From JBBQZO01 sp038207625 (GTDB taxonomy: Bacteria > Pseudomonadota > Gammaproteobacteria > Burkholderiales > Burkholderiaceae_D): 64,000 nt of DNA. A model generated the notes under the pieces. The model was not told where the DNA came from, made no database searches, and saw only the letters and a list, made by a program, of their open reading frames with translations. Location of the stretch: positions 31,642 to 95,641 of the forward strand of contig JBBQZO010000025.1 in assembly GCA_038207625.1 (NCBI GenBank). Reading direction: 5' to 3'. The position numbers were made by a program, and so were the translations under genes. This document shows positions 9,392 to 19,367 of this stretch, piece by piece (position 1 is the stretch's first letter; each line of letters begins with the position of its first letter).

Positions 9392-10609
9392 GTGAACCCA
9401 CATCTCGACAAACTGCATCCCTACCCGTTCGAAAAGCTGCGTCAGCTGTTCGCCGGCGTCACGCCGAATCCGGACTACAGCGCCATCAGCCTGGGGATAG
9501 GCGAGCCCAAGCATCCGACACCGGCCTTCATCCAGAAAGCGCTCAGCCACAATCTGCAGGGACTGGCCAACTATCCCAGCACGCACGGCAGCGACGCGCT
9601 GCGCGTGGCGATCGCCGACTGGCTGGTGCGCCGCTATGATGTGCCAACGCTGGACCCGGCCACCCAGGTGCTGCCGGTGAACGGCTCGCGCGAGGCGCTG
9701 TTTGCGATCGCCCACACGGTAATCGACCCGAACGCGAATGCGCTGGTGATGTGCCCGAACCCGTTCTACCAGATCTATGAAGGCGCCGCCTATCTGGCCG
9801 GCGCCGAGCCCTACTTCGTCAATTCGGACCCGGCGCGCAATTTCGCCTGCGACTACGCCAGCGTGCCCGACTCGGTATGGGCGCGCGTGCAGCTGCTGTA
9901 CCTGTGCTCGCCGGGCAATCCGACCGGCGCGATCCTGACGATCGACGACTGGACGCGCCTGTTCGCGCTGTCGGACCGCTACGGTTTCGTGATCGCCGCC
10001 GACGAATGCTATTCCGAGATCTACCACGGCAGCGCCGCGCCGCTGGGCGCGCTGGAAGCGGCCCACCAGCTCGGGCGCAGCACGGGAGAGCACGCGTATG
10101 CCCGCCTGGTGGTGTTCTCCAGCCTGTCCAAACGCTCCAACGTGCCGGGCATGCGCTCCGGTTTCGTGGCCGGCTGCGCCGCCACGCTGAAAAAATTCCT
10201 GCTGTACCGCACCTACCAGGGCGGTGCCATGGCCCCGCCGGTGCAACTGGCGTCGGCCGCCGCATGGGGCGACGAGACCCACGTCGCCGACAATCGCGCC
10301 AAATACCGCGAGAAGTTCCACCTCATCACACCGCTGCTGCAAACGGTGATGCACGTTGCCCTGCCCGACGCCGGGTTTTACCTGTGGGCCGACATCTCGG
10401 CCACGGGTTTGTCCGACACCGAGTTCGCGCGCCGTCTGTACGCCGAATACCACGTCACGGTACTGCCAGGGAGCTATCTGGCGCGCGACGCGCACGGGAT
10501 CAACCCCGGCGCCGGGCGCATCCGCATGGCGCTGGTGGCCGAAGTCGACGAAGGCCTCGAAGCGGCGCAACGCATCGTCCAGTTCTGCCACAGCTTAGCC
10601 AATGCCTGA
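9392..10609 (+). CDS. dapC: Succinyldiaminopimelate transaminase
   Basis: A 405-aa class I/II PLP-dependent aminotransferase for the succinylase branch of lysine and peptidoglycan-precursor synthesis. Visible features are the start PYPFEKLRQLF, the SLGIGEPKHPTP substrate segment and the PLP lysine in SSLSKRSNVPGMRSGF. It sits 41 bases upstream of dapD, and dapE follows a few kilobases on. This context separates it from aspartate aminotransferases of similar fold. Confidence 0.93.
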   Translation: MNPHLDKLHPYPFEKLRQLFAGVTPNPDYSAISLGIGEPKHPTPAFIQKALSHNLQGLANYPSTHGSDALRVAIADWLVRRYDVPTLDPATQVLPVNGSREALFAIAHTVIDPNANALVMCPNPFYQIYEGAAYLAGAEPYFVNSDPARNFACDYASVPDSVWARVQLLYLCSPGNPTGAILTIDDWTRLFALSDRYGFVIAADECYSEIYHGSAAPLGALEAAHQLGRSTGEHAYARLVVFSSLSKRSNVPGMRSGFVAGCAATLKKFLLYRTYQGGAMAPPVQLASAAAWGDETHVADNRAKYREKFHLITPLLQTVMHVALPDAGFYLWADISATGLSDTEFARRLYAEYHVTVLPGSYLARDAHGINPGAGRIRMALVAEVDEGLEAAQRIVQFCHSLANA

Positions 10610-10650
10610 CTATTCGCATCCCGATCCGACACTCTACGACTGACATCATC

Positions 10651-11478
10651 ATGACCCAACAACTTCAACAACTGATCGACCAGGCCTGGGAACAGCGCGC
10701 CGACATCACCCCGGCCAACGGCAGCGCCGAACTGCGCGAGGCGGTCGGCCACGTCATCCATGGCCTGGACGACGGCAGCTTGCGCGTGGCGCAAAAAACC
10801 GGCGCCGACTGGGTCGTCAACCAGTGGATCAAGAAAGCCGTGCTGCTCTCGTTCCGACTGGAAAACAACAGCGTCATGACGGGCGACGGCACCATGCAGT
10901 TCTACGACAAGGTGCCCACCAAGTTCGCCAATTACACGGCCGACGATTTCGCGCGCGGCGGTTTTCGCGTGGTGCCACCGGCGGTGGCGCGGCGCGGCAG
11001 CTTCATCGCCAAGAACGTCGTGCTGATGCCGTCCTACGTCAACATCGGCGCCTACGTCGACGAAGGCGCCATGATCGACACCTGGGCCACGGTCGGCTCA
11101 TGCGCCCAGATCGGCAAGAACGTTCACCTGTCCGGCGGCGTGGGCATCGGCGGCGTGCTCGAACCGATGCAGGCCAACCCGACCATCATCGAAGACAACT
11201 GCTTCATCGGCGCCCGTTCGGAAATCGTCGAAGGCGTCATCGTCGAGGAAAACTCGGTCATCTCGATGGGCGTCTACATCGGCCAGTCGACCAAGATCTA
11301 CGATCGCGCCACCGGCGAAGTCACCTATGGTCGCGTGCCGGCCGGCTCCGTCGTGGTGTCGGGCAACCTGCCCTCGCCGGACGGTTCGTACAGCCTGTAC
11401 TGCGCCGTCATCGTCAAGCGGGTCGACGCGAAAACGCGCGCCAAGACGGGCATCAACGAACTGTTGCGCGGTATCTGA
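10651..11478 (+). CDS. dapD: Tetrahydrodipicolinate N-succinyltransferase
   Basis: A 275-aa enzyme, normal length for DapD, transferring succinyl from succinyl-CoA to tetrahydrodipicolinate. It has an N-terminal helical domain and a left-handed beta-helix of hexapeptide repeats, seen from MPSYVNIGAYVDEGAMID through IGGVLEP. It is predicted to act as a cytoplasmic trimer. It directly follows dapC, probably in one transcript. Confidence 0.96.
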   Translation: MTQQLQQLIDQAWEQRADITPANGSAELREAVGHVIHGLDDGSLRVAQKTGADWVVNQWIKKAVLLSFRLENNSVMTGDGTMQFYDKVPTKFANYTADDFARGGFRVVPPAVARRGSFIAKNVVLMPSYVNIGAYVDEGAMIDTWATVGSCAQIGKNVHLSGGVGIGGVLEPMQANPTIIEDNCFIGARSEIVEGVIVEENSVISMGVYIGQSTKIYDRATGEVTYGRVPAGSVVVSGNLPSPDGSYSLYCAVIVKRVDAKTRAKTGINELLRGI

Positions 11479-11517
11479 CCCCGTCCCGGGCTGCTCTAAC
11501 GAAGTGAGGAGATTACG

Positions 11518-12663
11518 ATGGCCATGGATCGCTTGTTTCAGCTGATGAAGGAAAAGAACGCGTCGGACATGTTCTTCGCGGTCAATTCGCCGGTGCATCT
11601 GAAGATTAACGGCAATCTCATTCCGATTAACCAGCAAAAGCTGGACCCGGACAATATCAACTCGCTGCTGTCGGAGATTTGCACGCCGGCCCAACTGGAA
11701 GTGCTCGAGCGCGACAACGAGCTCAACATGGGTGTGTCGGTGCACAACCTGGGGCGCTTTCGTTTGTCGGCGTTCCGCCAGCGCGGCTCGATCTCGGTCG
11801 TGTTCCGCTTCGTGCCGGCGAATATTCCGGCGCTGGCCGACCTGCGCCTGCCGCCCATCCTGGCCGAGCTGATCATGGAAAAGCGCGGCCTGCTGCTGCT
11901 GGTGGGCGCCACCGGCTCGGGCAAGTCGACCACCATTGCGGCCATGCTGGACCACCGCAATGAACTCAAATCGGGCCACATCCTGACGCTGGAAGACCCG
12001 ATCGAGTACCTGTTCAAGAACAAGAAAGCGATCATCAGCCAGCGCGAAATCGGCGCCGACACGGTCGACTTCTACACGGCGCTGCGCAATTCGATGCGCC
12101 AGGCGCCCGACTGCATCCTGATCGGCGAGATCCGCGACAGGGAAACCATGGCCGCCGCGCTGGCCTACGCCCAGTCCGGCCACTTGGTGCTGGCCACGCT
12201 GCACGCCAACAACAGCTACAACGCGCTCAACCGCATCATCAGTTTTTATCCGATGGAGAACCGCGCCGCGCTGCTGCAGGATCTGTCCTCGACCATCAAG
12301 GCGATCGCCTCGCAGCGGCTGGTGCGCTCGTCGGCCGGCGGCGCGCGTACGGCCGCCGTCGAGATCATGGTCAACACCCGCCACATCGCCGACCTGATCG
12401 AGAAAGGCGAAATCAGCCAGATCAAGGAGGCGCTGGAAAAGAGTCTGTCGCCCGGTTCGCAGTCGTTCGAACTGGCCTTGATGCAACTGGTCAAGGAGGG
12501 GCTGATCAGCCGCGACGAGGCATTGGCCAACGCCGACTCGGCCACCAACTTGCTGTGGCTGCTCAACAATGCCACCGCCAGCTCCAGCCTGCCCCAGGAA
12601 ATGGCGCCGACCGTCGAGCCGGCCGCCGAAGCATCGTTCACGGAATTCACGCTCAACGTGTGA
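11518..12663 (+). CDS. pilU: Type IV pilus retraction ATPase
   Basis: A 381-aa hexameric secretion-type ATPase. The N-terminal segment SDMFFAVNSPVHLKINGNL is typical of PilU rather than PilT. It has Walker A GATGSGKST, an Asp-box/Walker B region around DCILIGEIRDRETM and a His box TLHANN. It is predicted to work with PilT in twitching motility at the cytoplasmic side of the pilus. A good ribosome site (GAGGAG) precedes the start. No pilT is adjacent in this window. Confidence 0.9.
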   Translation: MAMDRLFQLMKEKNASDMFFAVNSPVHLKINGNLIPINQQKLDPDNINSLLSEICTPAQLEVLERDNELNMGVSVHNLGRFRLSAFRQRGSISVVFRFVPANIPALADLRLPPILAELIMEKRGLLLLVGATGSGKSTTIAAMLDHRNELKSGHILTLEDPIEYLFKNKKAIISQREIGADTVDFYTALRNSMRQAPDCILIGEIRDRETMAAALAYAQSGHLVLATLHANNSYNALNRIISFYPMENRAALLQDLSSTIKAIASQRLVRSSAGGARTAAVEIMVNTRHIADLIEKGEISQIKEALEKSLSPGSQSFELALMQLVKEGLISRDEALANADSATNLLWLLNNATASSSLPQEMAPTVEPAAEASFTEFTLNV

Positions 12664-12687
12664 TCTGGTGCGCGCCGGCGCGCCCGT

Positions 12688-13482
12688 TCAGCGGCGCAGT
12701 TCGGCCGCGACGATCTGCTCGATCTCGCCACTGCGTTTCATGTCGCTGATGGCGGCATCGAACTGACGCGCGAATTCCTCCTTGAACGAAAACTTGGCCG
12801 CGCTCTGACGGGTATAGCCCAGGTAACCGTGCTCCTCGCTGATCTGCGCCACCTCGACCAGGCTGGCGCTGGCGCGAAAGCTGCCGTCCTGGCGGATGTG
12901 CGATAACTCCTGCAGCACCGCATAGCGGTCGTTCATATAGCAATCGAGCCGGCCCAGCAGCACCTTGCGCAAATTGCCGCTGGTGCCGCGCGCTTCTTCA
13001 AGCACCATCTTGCCCTGCCGGATGGCCTGGCGAAATTGCGTGCCGCCGATCAGAAAGCCCGCGTTCATGCCGATACGCAGCCCCGTGAAGTCGTCCGGCC
13101 AGCGCTTCAGTCGGCCCGTCGCAGCCAGCGCCGCGTTACAGAACAGCACCACGCGCTCGTCCAACATGGCCACCGAATAGTCCATATACGGGCGCTCCGC
13201 GGGCCGAAAATAGGGCGGCGCCAGCGCGAATTCCTCGCCCGTTTCCAGCATTTTCAGGCCGCGCTTCCACGGCACCGGCGTCAGTTCAAGCTGAAACTCC
13301 GGCATGCGCGCCAGCGCCTTGCGAATGATGGCCGGATAAATGCCGCGCGCCTCGCCCTGCTCGGCATATGAATACGGCGGGTAGGCATCGTCGGTGACGA
13401 TGTGCAGCTTGATCGGCTCGGCCGCGCACGCGGTGCCGCAGCAAGCGGCCAGGCACCAGCAAACGATGGTCAAGCGGTGCAT
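12688..13482 (-). CDS. Family 3 periplasmic solute-binding protein
   Basis: A 264-aa secreted protein of the amino-acid-type SBP_bac_3 fold. A signal peptide ends near ACA-AEP, and the mature protein begins LHIVTDDAYPPYSY. The ATG at 13482 has an AAGGAG site 6-7 bases upstream; the frame is open further upstream without a better start. No permease or ATPase gene is nearby, as is common for the orphan members of this family in betaproteobacteria. It is convergent with pilU. The ligand is unknown. Confidence 0.85.
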   Translation of the reverse strand: MHRLTIVCWCLAACCGTACAAEPIKLHIVTDDAYPPYSYAEQGEARGIYPAIIRKALARMPEFQLELTPVPWKRGLKMLETGEEFALAPPYFRPAERPYMDYSVAMLDERVVLFCNAALAATGRLKRWPDDFTGLRIGMNAGFLIGGTQFRQAIRQGKMVLEEARGTSGNLRKVLLGRLDCYMNDRYAVLQELSHIRQDGSFRASASLVEVAQISEEHGYLGYTRQSAAKFSFKEEFARQFDAAISDMKRSGEIEQIVAAELRR

Positions 13483-13969
13483 GGTCGCTCCTTCAATGGC
13501 GGCAACGGCGCCGCCGCGCAAGCCCCCAGACGCTGTGGTATCAGCGCCAAACCGCCCACTGGACGACGTCGGCGCGCCACATGGCAGGCCGCCCGGACAC
13601 GGTCGCGTCGGCGCCAAGGGGCGATGCGCACCAATACGCAGCTGCGCTCTTGCACGCCGCATTGCCGCACTATTGAGTATGGACCGCGGCGCGCCGAATG
13701 CAACAGCGATGCACGCGCTGTTGTTTCGCGGGCGCCGCGCCGCGGCGTGCTTGACACCCGTGCGCGCTCAGGCGTACCGTCATCACTTGCCGATGTGCGG
13801 CGCGGCGCCCCGCGCGCACGCGCTTTGGCAAGCGGGATCGGCCCGGCGCCGATGCGATTTGTCCGGCGCGGCTATAATGTCGCCTCGCGCGCGGCCACAA
13901 TCGGCTAGCGCCACCTGTGCGCCGGCCCGCAGCTGCGCGACAAACCACCCTTTTTCGCCCTGACGCCCC
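13483..13969. other. Intergenic region with a candidate -10 box
   Basis: About 490 bases between the divergent solute-binding protein and the ArsC-like gene. A TATAAT at 13873-13878 lies about 95 bases before the ArsC-like start and may drive it and dapE. The rest is GC-rich with long overlapping frames on both strands that look like non-coding DNA. Confidence 0.45.
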
Positions 13970-14323
13970 ATGACAATTTTCCTGTACGGCATCCCGAACT
14001 GCGACACGGTCAAGAAAGCCCGCGTCTGGCTCGCCGCCAACGCGCAAGAGTTCACCTTCCACGACGTCAAAAAGCAAGGCTTGAACCTGGCCACCGTCAC
14101 CGGCTGGCTGGACCAGCTCGACTGGACCGTGCTGGTCAACCGCAAAGGCACCACCTGGCGCGGCCTCACCGACGCGCAACGCGCCGCCGTGATCGATGCG
14201 GCCAGTGCCGCCGAATTGATGCTGGCCTACCCGTCCGTCATCAAGCGCCCCGTGCTGGCGCGTGCCGAACAGCTGAGCGTGGGATTCTCCGACGCCCAGT
14301 ACCGACAGATTTTCAATCTATAA
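13970..14323 (+). CDS. ArsC/Spx-family thioredoxin-fold protein (YffB-like)
   Basis: A 117-aa protein with the start FLYGIPNCDTVKKA, which carries the single N-terminal cysteine of the ArsC-like YffB group. It ends with the conserved segment VGFSDAQY. It lies 8 bases before dapE, a neighbourhood conserved in many proteobacteria. The function is not established; a glutathione-dependent thiol reductase role has been suggested for the family. Arsenate reduction should not be assumed. Confidence 0.88.
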   Translation: MTIFLYGIPNCDTVKKARVWLAANAQEFTFHDVKKQGLNLATVTGWLDQLDWTVLVNRKGTTWRGLTDAQRAAVIDAASAAELMLAYPSVIKRPVLARAEQLSVGFSDAQYRQIFNL

Positions 14324-14331
14324 GAACTCCC

Positions 14332-15465
14332 ATGACGACCTCCAAGACCCTGGCGCTGACCGAACATTTGATCGCGCTGTCCTCGGTGACCCCGGAAGAC
14401 AAAGGCTGCCAGCAGCTGCTGATCGAACTACTGGAGCCGCTCGGCTTCGTGTGCGAGACCATCACTTCGAACGACGTGACCAATCTGTGGGCGCGCAGGG
14501 GTTCGACGGCGCCGCTGTTCGTGTTCGCCGGCCACACCGACGTGGTGCCCACCGGCCCGGTCGAACAATGGGGCTCGAAACCGTTTGTGCCCACCCACCG
14601 CGACGGCAAGCTGTACGGGCGCGGTGCGGCCGACATGAAGACCTCGATTGCGGCGATGGTCGTGGCTGTCGAAGAATTCGTCGCCGCGCGTCCCGCGCAT
14701 GGCGGCTCGATCGCCTTCCTGATCACCAGCGACGAGGAAGGCCCGGCCACCGATGGCACCGTCATCGTCTGCGACATGCTCACCGCGCGCGGCGAACAGA
14801 TCGACTTTTGCCTGGTGGGCGAGCCGACCTCGGCGCACGTGCTGGGCGACATGATCAAGAACGGCCGGCGCGGCTCCTGCTCGGGCAAGCTGACCGTCAA
14901 GGGCATGCAGGGCCACATCGCCTATCCGCAACTGGCGCGCAACCCGATCCACCTGGCCGCGCCCGCGCTGGCCGAACTGGTCGCCGAGCAGTGGGACGAG
15001 GGCAACGAGTACTACCTCCCCACGTCGTGGCAGATGTCCAACATCCACGCCGGCACCGGCGCCAACAACGTCATCGCCGGCGAGATGGTGGTCGACTTCA
15101 ATTTCCGCTTCTCGACCGCCAGCACGGCCGAAGGCCTGCAGGCGCGCGTGCATGCGATCCTCGACAAGCACGCGCTCGACTACGACATCAAGTGGGTGGT
15201 GGGCGGCCTGCCCTTCCTGACCCCGCGCGGCGAATTGTCGGACGCGCTGGCGGCGGCGATCCACGCCGAAACGGGCGTGCACACCGAGTTGTCGACCACC
15301 GGCGGGACCTCAGACGGGCGTTTCATCGCTCGGATCTGCCCGCAGGTGATAGAATTCGGCCCTCCGAATGCCAGCATCCACAAGATCGACGAGCATATCG
15401 AGCTGCGTTTCATCGATCCGCTGAAGAATATCTACCGCCGCACACTGGAAAACCTGCTGGCTTGA
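14332..15465 (+). CDS. dapE: Succinyl-diaminopimelate desuccinylase
   Basis: A 377-aa M20-family metallohydrolase that removes succinate from N-succinyl-LL-diaminopimelate. Zinc ligands are visible in the FAGHTDVVPTGP segment (His, Asp), in ITSDEEGPATDGT (Glu, with the catalytic Glu pair) and near the C terminus in GPPNASIHKIDEH. It completes dapC and dapD found 3-5 kb upstream. Probably co-transcribed with the preceding ArsC-like gene. Confidence 0.95.
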   Translation: MTTSKTLALTEHLIALSSVTPEDKGCQQLLIELLEPLGFVCETITSNDVTNLWARRGSTAPLFVFAGHTDVVPTGPVEQWGSKPFVPTHRDGKLYGRGAADMKTSIAAMVVAVEEFVAARPAHGGSIAFLITSDEEGPATDGTVIVCDMLTARGEQIDFCLVGEPTSAHVLGDMIKNGRRGSCSGKLTVKGMQGHIAYPQLARNPIHLAAPALAELVAEQWDEGNEYYLPTSWQMSNIHAGTGANNVIAGEMVVDFNFRFSTASTAEGLQARVHAILDKHALDYDIKWVVGGLPFLTPRGELSDALAAAIHAETGVHTELSTTGGTSDGRFIARICPQVIEFGPPNASIHKIDEHIELRFIDPLKNIYRRTLENLLA

Positions 15466-15510
15466 TGCCGCGGCGACCTTGCGACCACACCCAATACGAC
15501 GAGAACTGCC

Positions 15511-16401
15511 ATGAACGCCACTCCTTTCACCACGCCGCGCGACCTGCTGCGCTATGCCGTCAGCCGTTTCAACGCCGCCAAGCTGTACTTCGGGCACGGC
15601 TCGGCCGAAGCGCTCGACGAGGCCGCCTACCTGATCCTGCACACGCTGCATCTGCCGCTCGACAAGCTCGACCCGTTTCTGGACGCGCAACTGCTGCCCG
15701 AAGAAGTCCAGCGCGTGCTGGCCGTGATCGAGCGGCGCACGGTGGACCGGGTGCCGGCCGCCTATCTGACAAATGAAGGCTGGTTGGGCACCTACGCGTT
15801 TTACGTCGATGAGCGCGTGATCGTGCCGCGCTCCTTCATCGCTGAATTGATCCCCGACCTGTTCAGCCCATGGGTGGGCGACTACGAGGCGATCGAAAAC
15901 GTGCTTGAACTGTGCACCGGTTCCGGCTGCCTGGCGATCATGCTGGCCGACGCCTTCCCGAACGCCCTGGTGGACGCGGTCGACATCTCGCCCGACGCGC
16001 TCGACGTGGCGCGCCGCAACGTGGCCACCTACAAGCTGGAAGACCGCGTCACGCTGATCCAGTCGGACCTGTACCAGAACGTGCCGAACAAGAAATACGA
16101 CCTGATCATCACCAACCCGCCTTACGTCAATTCGGGCTCGATGGGCAAGCTGCCGCAGGAGTACCTGTGCGAGCCGCAAATTGCGCTCGACGGCGGCGCC
16201 GACGGCATGGACCTGGTGCGTAAAATCATCGCCGGCGCCGCCGAGCGGCTCACCGACGACGGCATCCTGATGGTCGAAATCGGCAATGAGCGCGAGTTCG
16301 CCGAAGCGGCCTTTGGCGCGCTGGGTCTGACCTGGCTGACCACCAGCGCGGGCGACGACATGGTGTTCCTGCTCACCGCCGACCAGTTGCAATTGCAATA
16401 A
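15511..16401 (+). CDS. prmB: 50S ribosomal protein L3 glutamine methyltransferase
   Basis: A 296-aa SAM-dependent methyltransferase with the SAM-binding segment LELCTGSGCLAIMLA and the NPPY catalytic motif in ITNPPYVNSGSM. The NPPY motif is specific for glutamine N5 methylation in PrmB/PrmC enzymes. Absence of a neighbouring prfA and overall pattern favour PrmB. It follows dapE by 45 bases. Confidence 0.93.
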   Translation: MNATPFTTPRDLLRYAVSRFNAAKLYFGHGSAEALDEAAYLILHTLHLPLDKLDPFLDAQLLPEEVQRVLAVIERRTVDRVPAAYLTNEGWLGTYAFYVDERVIVPRSFIAELIPDLFSPWVGDYEAIENVLELCTGSGCLAIMLADAFPNALVDAVDISPDALDVARRNVATYKLEDRVTLIQSDLYQNVPNKKYDLIITNPPYVNSGSMGKLPQEYLCEPQIALDGGADGMDLVRKIIAGAAERLTDDGILMVEIGNEREFAEAAFGALGLTWLTTSAGDDMVFLLTADQLQLQ

Positions 16402-16486
16402 GCGGGCGCCGCGCCGCGCCGTTCGCCGTCACCGCAACACCCTGTGGCACCGGGGTTGTGTTTTCACCCCTTTTGAAAAGCTAAAA

Positions 16487-18475
16487 ATGATACGTTTTCT
16501 CCAAGTAAGCCTGATGCGCGGCACCAAGCCGCTGCTCGAAGCAGTCGATGTGACGCTCAACCCGGGCGACAAGATCGGCCTGATCGGCGCCAACGGCGCC
16601 GGCAAGTCCAGCCTGTTCGGCATGCTGCGCGGCGAACTGCATCCGGACCTTGGTGAAATCGACTTCCCCACCAAATGGCGCATGGCCTACGTGGCCCAGG
16701 AAACGCCGGCGCTGGACCGCGCCGCGCTGGACTACGCGATCGACGGCGACGTCACGCTGCGCAAACTGGAAGCGGAACTGACGCGCCTGGAAGGCGAGCC
16801 GGAAACCACCGAAAACGGCATCGCCATCGGCCACATCTACAGCGCGCTGGCCGATGCCGACGCCTACACGGTGCAGTCGCGCGGCGAGCAATTGCTGCTC
16901 GGTCTGGGCTTCTCGCTCGACCAGATGCGCTTGCCGGTGGCGAGTTTTTCGGGCGGCTGGCGGATGCGTCTGAATCTGGCGCAGGCGCTGATGTGCCCGT
17001 CCGACCTGCTGCTGCTCGATGAACCGACCAACCACTTGGATCTGGACGCGATCATCTGGCTGGAAGACTGGCTCAATCGCTACGCCGGCACCCTGATCAT
17101 CATTTCGCATGATCGCGACTTTTTGGATGGCGTCGTCAACGTCGTCGTGCACATCGACGAGCGCAAACTGAAACGCTACTCGGGCAATTACTCAAGCTTC
17201 GAGCGCCAACGCGCGGCCCAGATGATTTTGGCCGCCGGCGCGCTGGAAAAGCAGACCCGCCAACGGGCTCACCTGGAGTCCTTCGTGAACCGCTTCAAGG
17301 CCCAGGCCTCGAAAGCGCGCCAGGCGCAAAGCCGCATGAAGGCGTTGGCCAAGATGCAGGAGCTGGCCCCGCTGCGCGCGGCTGCCGAATTCTCGTTCGA
17401 GTTCCGCGAGCCGCTGGCCGCGCCGAACCCGCTGCTGGTGCTGGAAGAAGTCAACGCCGGCTACAAGATCGAAAACGAAGACTACACGGTCACCGAAAAA
17501 ACCATCGTCAAGGGCATCAACTTCTCGCTGCAGATCGGCCAACGCATAGGCCTGCTGGGCGTGAACGGCGCCGGTAAGTCGACGCTGATCAAGACCATCG
17601 CCGGCGAACTGGCACCACTGACGGGCGACGCCGTGCTCGGCAAAGGCCTGTCGATCGGCTACTTCGCCCAGCATCAAGTGGAGATGCTGCGCCACGACGA
17701 ATCGCCGCTTTGGCATCTGGGCAAAATCGCGCCGAACGTGCGCGAGCAAGAGCTGCGCAACTTCCTGGGCGGCTTCAACTTCCCCGGCAACATGGTGACC
17801 AGCTCGATCGCGCCGTTCTCGGGCGGTGAAAAAGCCCGCCTGGCGCTGGCCCTGATCGTCTGGCAGCGCCCCAACCTGCTGCTGCTCGATGAGCCGACCA
17901 ACCATCTGGATCTGGAAACGCGCGAAGCGCTGACGATGGCACTGGCCCAGTTCGAAGGCACGCTGGTGGTGGTATCGCATGATCGCCATCTGCTGCGCGC
18001 CACCACCGACCAGTTCATCATCGTGGCCGACGGCAAGGTGCAGCCATTCGACGGCGACCTGGACGATTACAAGGATTGGATGTTCCAGACCAAGCTGGGC
18101 AAGGGCACCAACGTGCTGCCGGCGGCGGGCAAGGAAAACAAGACCGACTTCCCGGTGGCTTCGCCCGTGGCGGGCGCGCCGGCGGTCGACAAGAAGGACC
18201 AGAAGCGTGCCGCAGCGGAAGATCGCCAGCGCTTGGCGACTTTGAAAAAGCCGCTCGAGCAGAAGATCAAGCGCCAGGAAGAGCAGATCGCCAAACGCAA
18301 CGGCCAGAAGGAAGCCGTCGACGCCCAACTGGCGCTGCCGGGCGCCTACGACGCGGCCAACAAGGCCAAGCTAAAAACGCTGCTGGCCGACCAGACCTTC
18401 TTCACCAAAGATCTGGCACAGCTCGAAGCAGAATGGCTGGCACTGCAGGAGCAACTCGAAGCGCTGGGCGCCTAA
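16487..18475 (+). CDS. ABC-F family ATPase (YheS-like)
   Basis: A 662-aa soluble protein with two tandem ABC domains and no membrane segments. It has Walker A GANGAGKSS and GVNGAGKST, and signatures FSGGWRMRL and FSGGEKARL, each followed by LLLLDEPTNHLDL. A charged inter-domain linker and a C-terminal coiled coil rich in Lys, Glu and Arg follow. ABC-F proteins act on the ribosome as translation factors or protect it from drugs. The start MIRFLQVSL fits the YheS/Uup type better than EttA. Confidence 0.9.
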   Translation: MIRFLQVSLMRGTKPLLEAVDVTLNPGDKIGLIGANGAGKSSLFGMLRGELHPDLGEIDFPTKWRMAYVAQETPALDRAALDYAIDGDVTLRKLEAELTRLEGEPETTENGIAIGHIYSALADADAYTVQSRGEQLLLGLGFSLDQMRLPVASFSGGWRMRLNLAQALMCPSDLLLLDEPTNHLDLDAIIWLEDWLNRYAGTLIIISHDRDFLDGVVNVVVHIDERKLKRYSGNYSSFERQRAAQMILAAGALEKQTRQRAHLESFVNRFKAQASKARQAQSRMKALAKMQELAPLRAAAEFSFEFREPLAAPNPLLVLEEVNAGYKIENEDYTVTEKTIVKGINFSLQIGQRIGLLGVNGAGKSTLIKTIAGELAPLTGDAVLGKGLSIGYFAQHQVEMLRHDESPLWHLGKIAPNVREQELRNFLGGFNFPGNMVTSSIAPFSGGEKARLALALIVWQRPNLLLLDEPTNHLDLETREALTMALAQFEGTLVVVSHDRHLLRATTDQFIIVADGKVQPFDGDLDDYKDWMFQTKLGKGTNVLPAAGKENKTDFPVASPVAGAPAVDKKDQKRAAAEDRQRLATLKKPLEQKIKRQEEQIAKRNGQKEAVDAQLALPGAYDAANKAKLKTLLADQTFFTKDLAQLEAEWLALQEQLEALGA

Positions 18476-18993
18476 GCGGCCTGCCGGGCGCCGGACGCAA
18501 CTTGTTCGGCGCCGGCCTCGGTTTTGCGAATCGACATCAGCTTGTCGATATCGACCAGGATCAGCCTGCGCTCGCCCACTTCGCCCAGTCCGATCAGGTA
18601 GTCGACTTCGGCGCCTTCGGCAACGCCGGGAATCGGCTTGATCTGGTCGGTGCAGATGGTCACCACGTCGGTCACCCCGTCGACCACCATGCCCATGATA
18701 CAGCTCGACAGGCGCAAGATGATGACGTCCGTGAGCGGGTCGACGCCGCGGTCCTGGCCGCCGAAGGCGATGCGCATGTCGACGATTGGCATGATCACGC
18801 CGCGCGAGACGGCCACCCCGTTGATGATTTCGCCCTCCGAGGCGAAGCGCTCGAGCGACTTAAGCACGCGCAACTCCTGCACTTTGCGGAAATCGAGCCC
18901 GTATTCGAGACCGCCGAGGCGGAAACTCAAAAATTCCATCCTGCTGCCGGCGGTGCGGGTGCGCCCGTCGGAATGCGATTCGGTGAAATACAT
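18472..18993 (-). CDS. cheW: CheW-like chemotaxis coupling protein
   Basis: A 173-aa protein made almost entirely of one CheW domain: EFLSFRLGGLEYGLDF at the front, then VSRGVIMPIVDMRIAFG and LVDIDKLM near the end. It is expected to bridge receptors and CheA. No other chemotaxis gene is in the window, so it may serve a remote cluster. The ATG at 18993 follows AAAGGA; the frame extends upstream without a ribosome site. It is convergent with, and overlaps by four bases, the ABC-F gene. Confidence 0.88.
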   Translation of the reverse strand: MYFTESHSDGRTRTAGSRMEFLSFRLGGLEYGLDFRKVQELRVLKSLERFASEGEIINGVAVSRGVIMPIVDMRIAFGGQDRGVDPLTDVIILRLSSCIMGMVVDGVTDVVTICTDQIKPIPGVAEGAEVDYLIGLGEVGERRLILVDIDKLMSIRKTEAGAEQVASGARQAA

Positions 18994-19367
18994 GATGGTC
19001 CTTTCGTTTCGTCGTTTCCAATCAGGCTCGCGAGATCCCATAGTAGCCCCCATGCAATTTCGGTTATTGACCGCTGTCAATATTTCCCGGCGTCGCAAGG
19101 GGCGCCCCAGCGCAGCGGCGCGTTTGCGCCTTGCCCCGTCCCGGCGCGCCGCCATGCCGATCGAAAACGCCGACCGCCCCGTGCTTGCGCCAAGGCATGT
19201 TACGACCGCGCTCGTTGCGCCCCCATGCTGGAGTGGCCGCCACGCGATTTTGCCAGTGGCGCCCCGGCCGGCAACAACGCCGGCAGGTTTGCAAACACCA
19301 GGGAAGTCGATACAATGGGCTTGCCCTGTTACATTTCCACCGTTGGCATTCATGTGAGGAACTATCG
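18994..19367. other. Divergent intergenic region cheW / HDOD gene
   Basis: About 370 bases between two divergently read genes, expected to contain both promoters. Long overlapping frames run through it but have neither ribosome sites nor recognisable content. I see no clear -35/-10 pair. Confidence 0.4.

Noticed and set aside
13394..13963. ORFs up to 189 aa in the divergent gap before the ArsC-like gene
   Set aside because: They overlap each other in several frames with Arg/Ala-rich content typical of non-coding GC-rich DNA.
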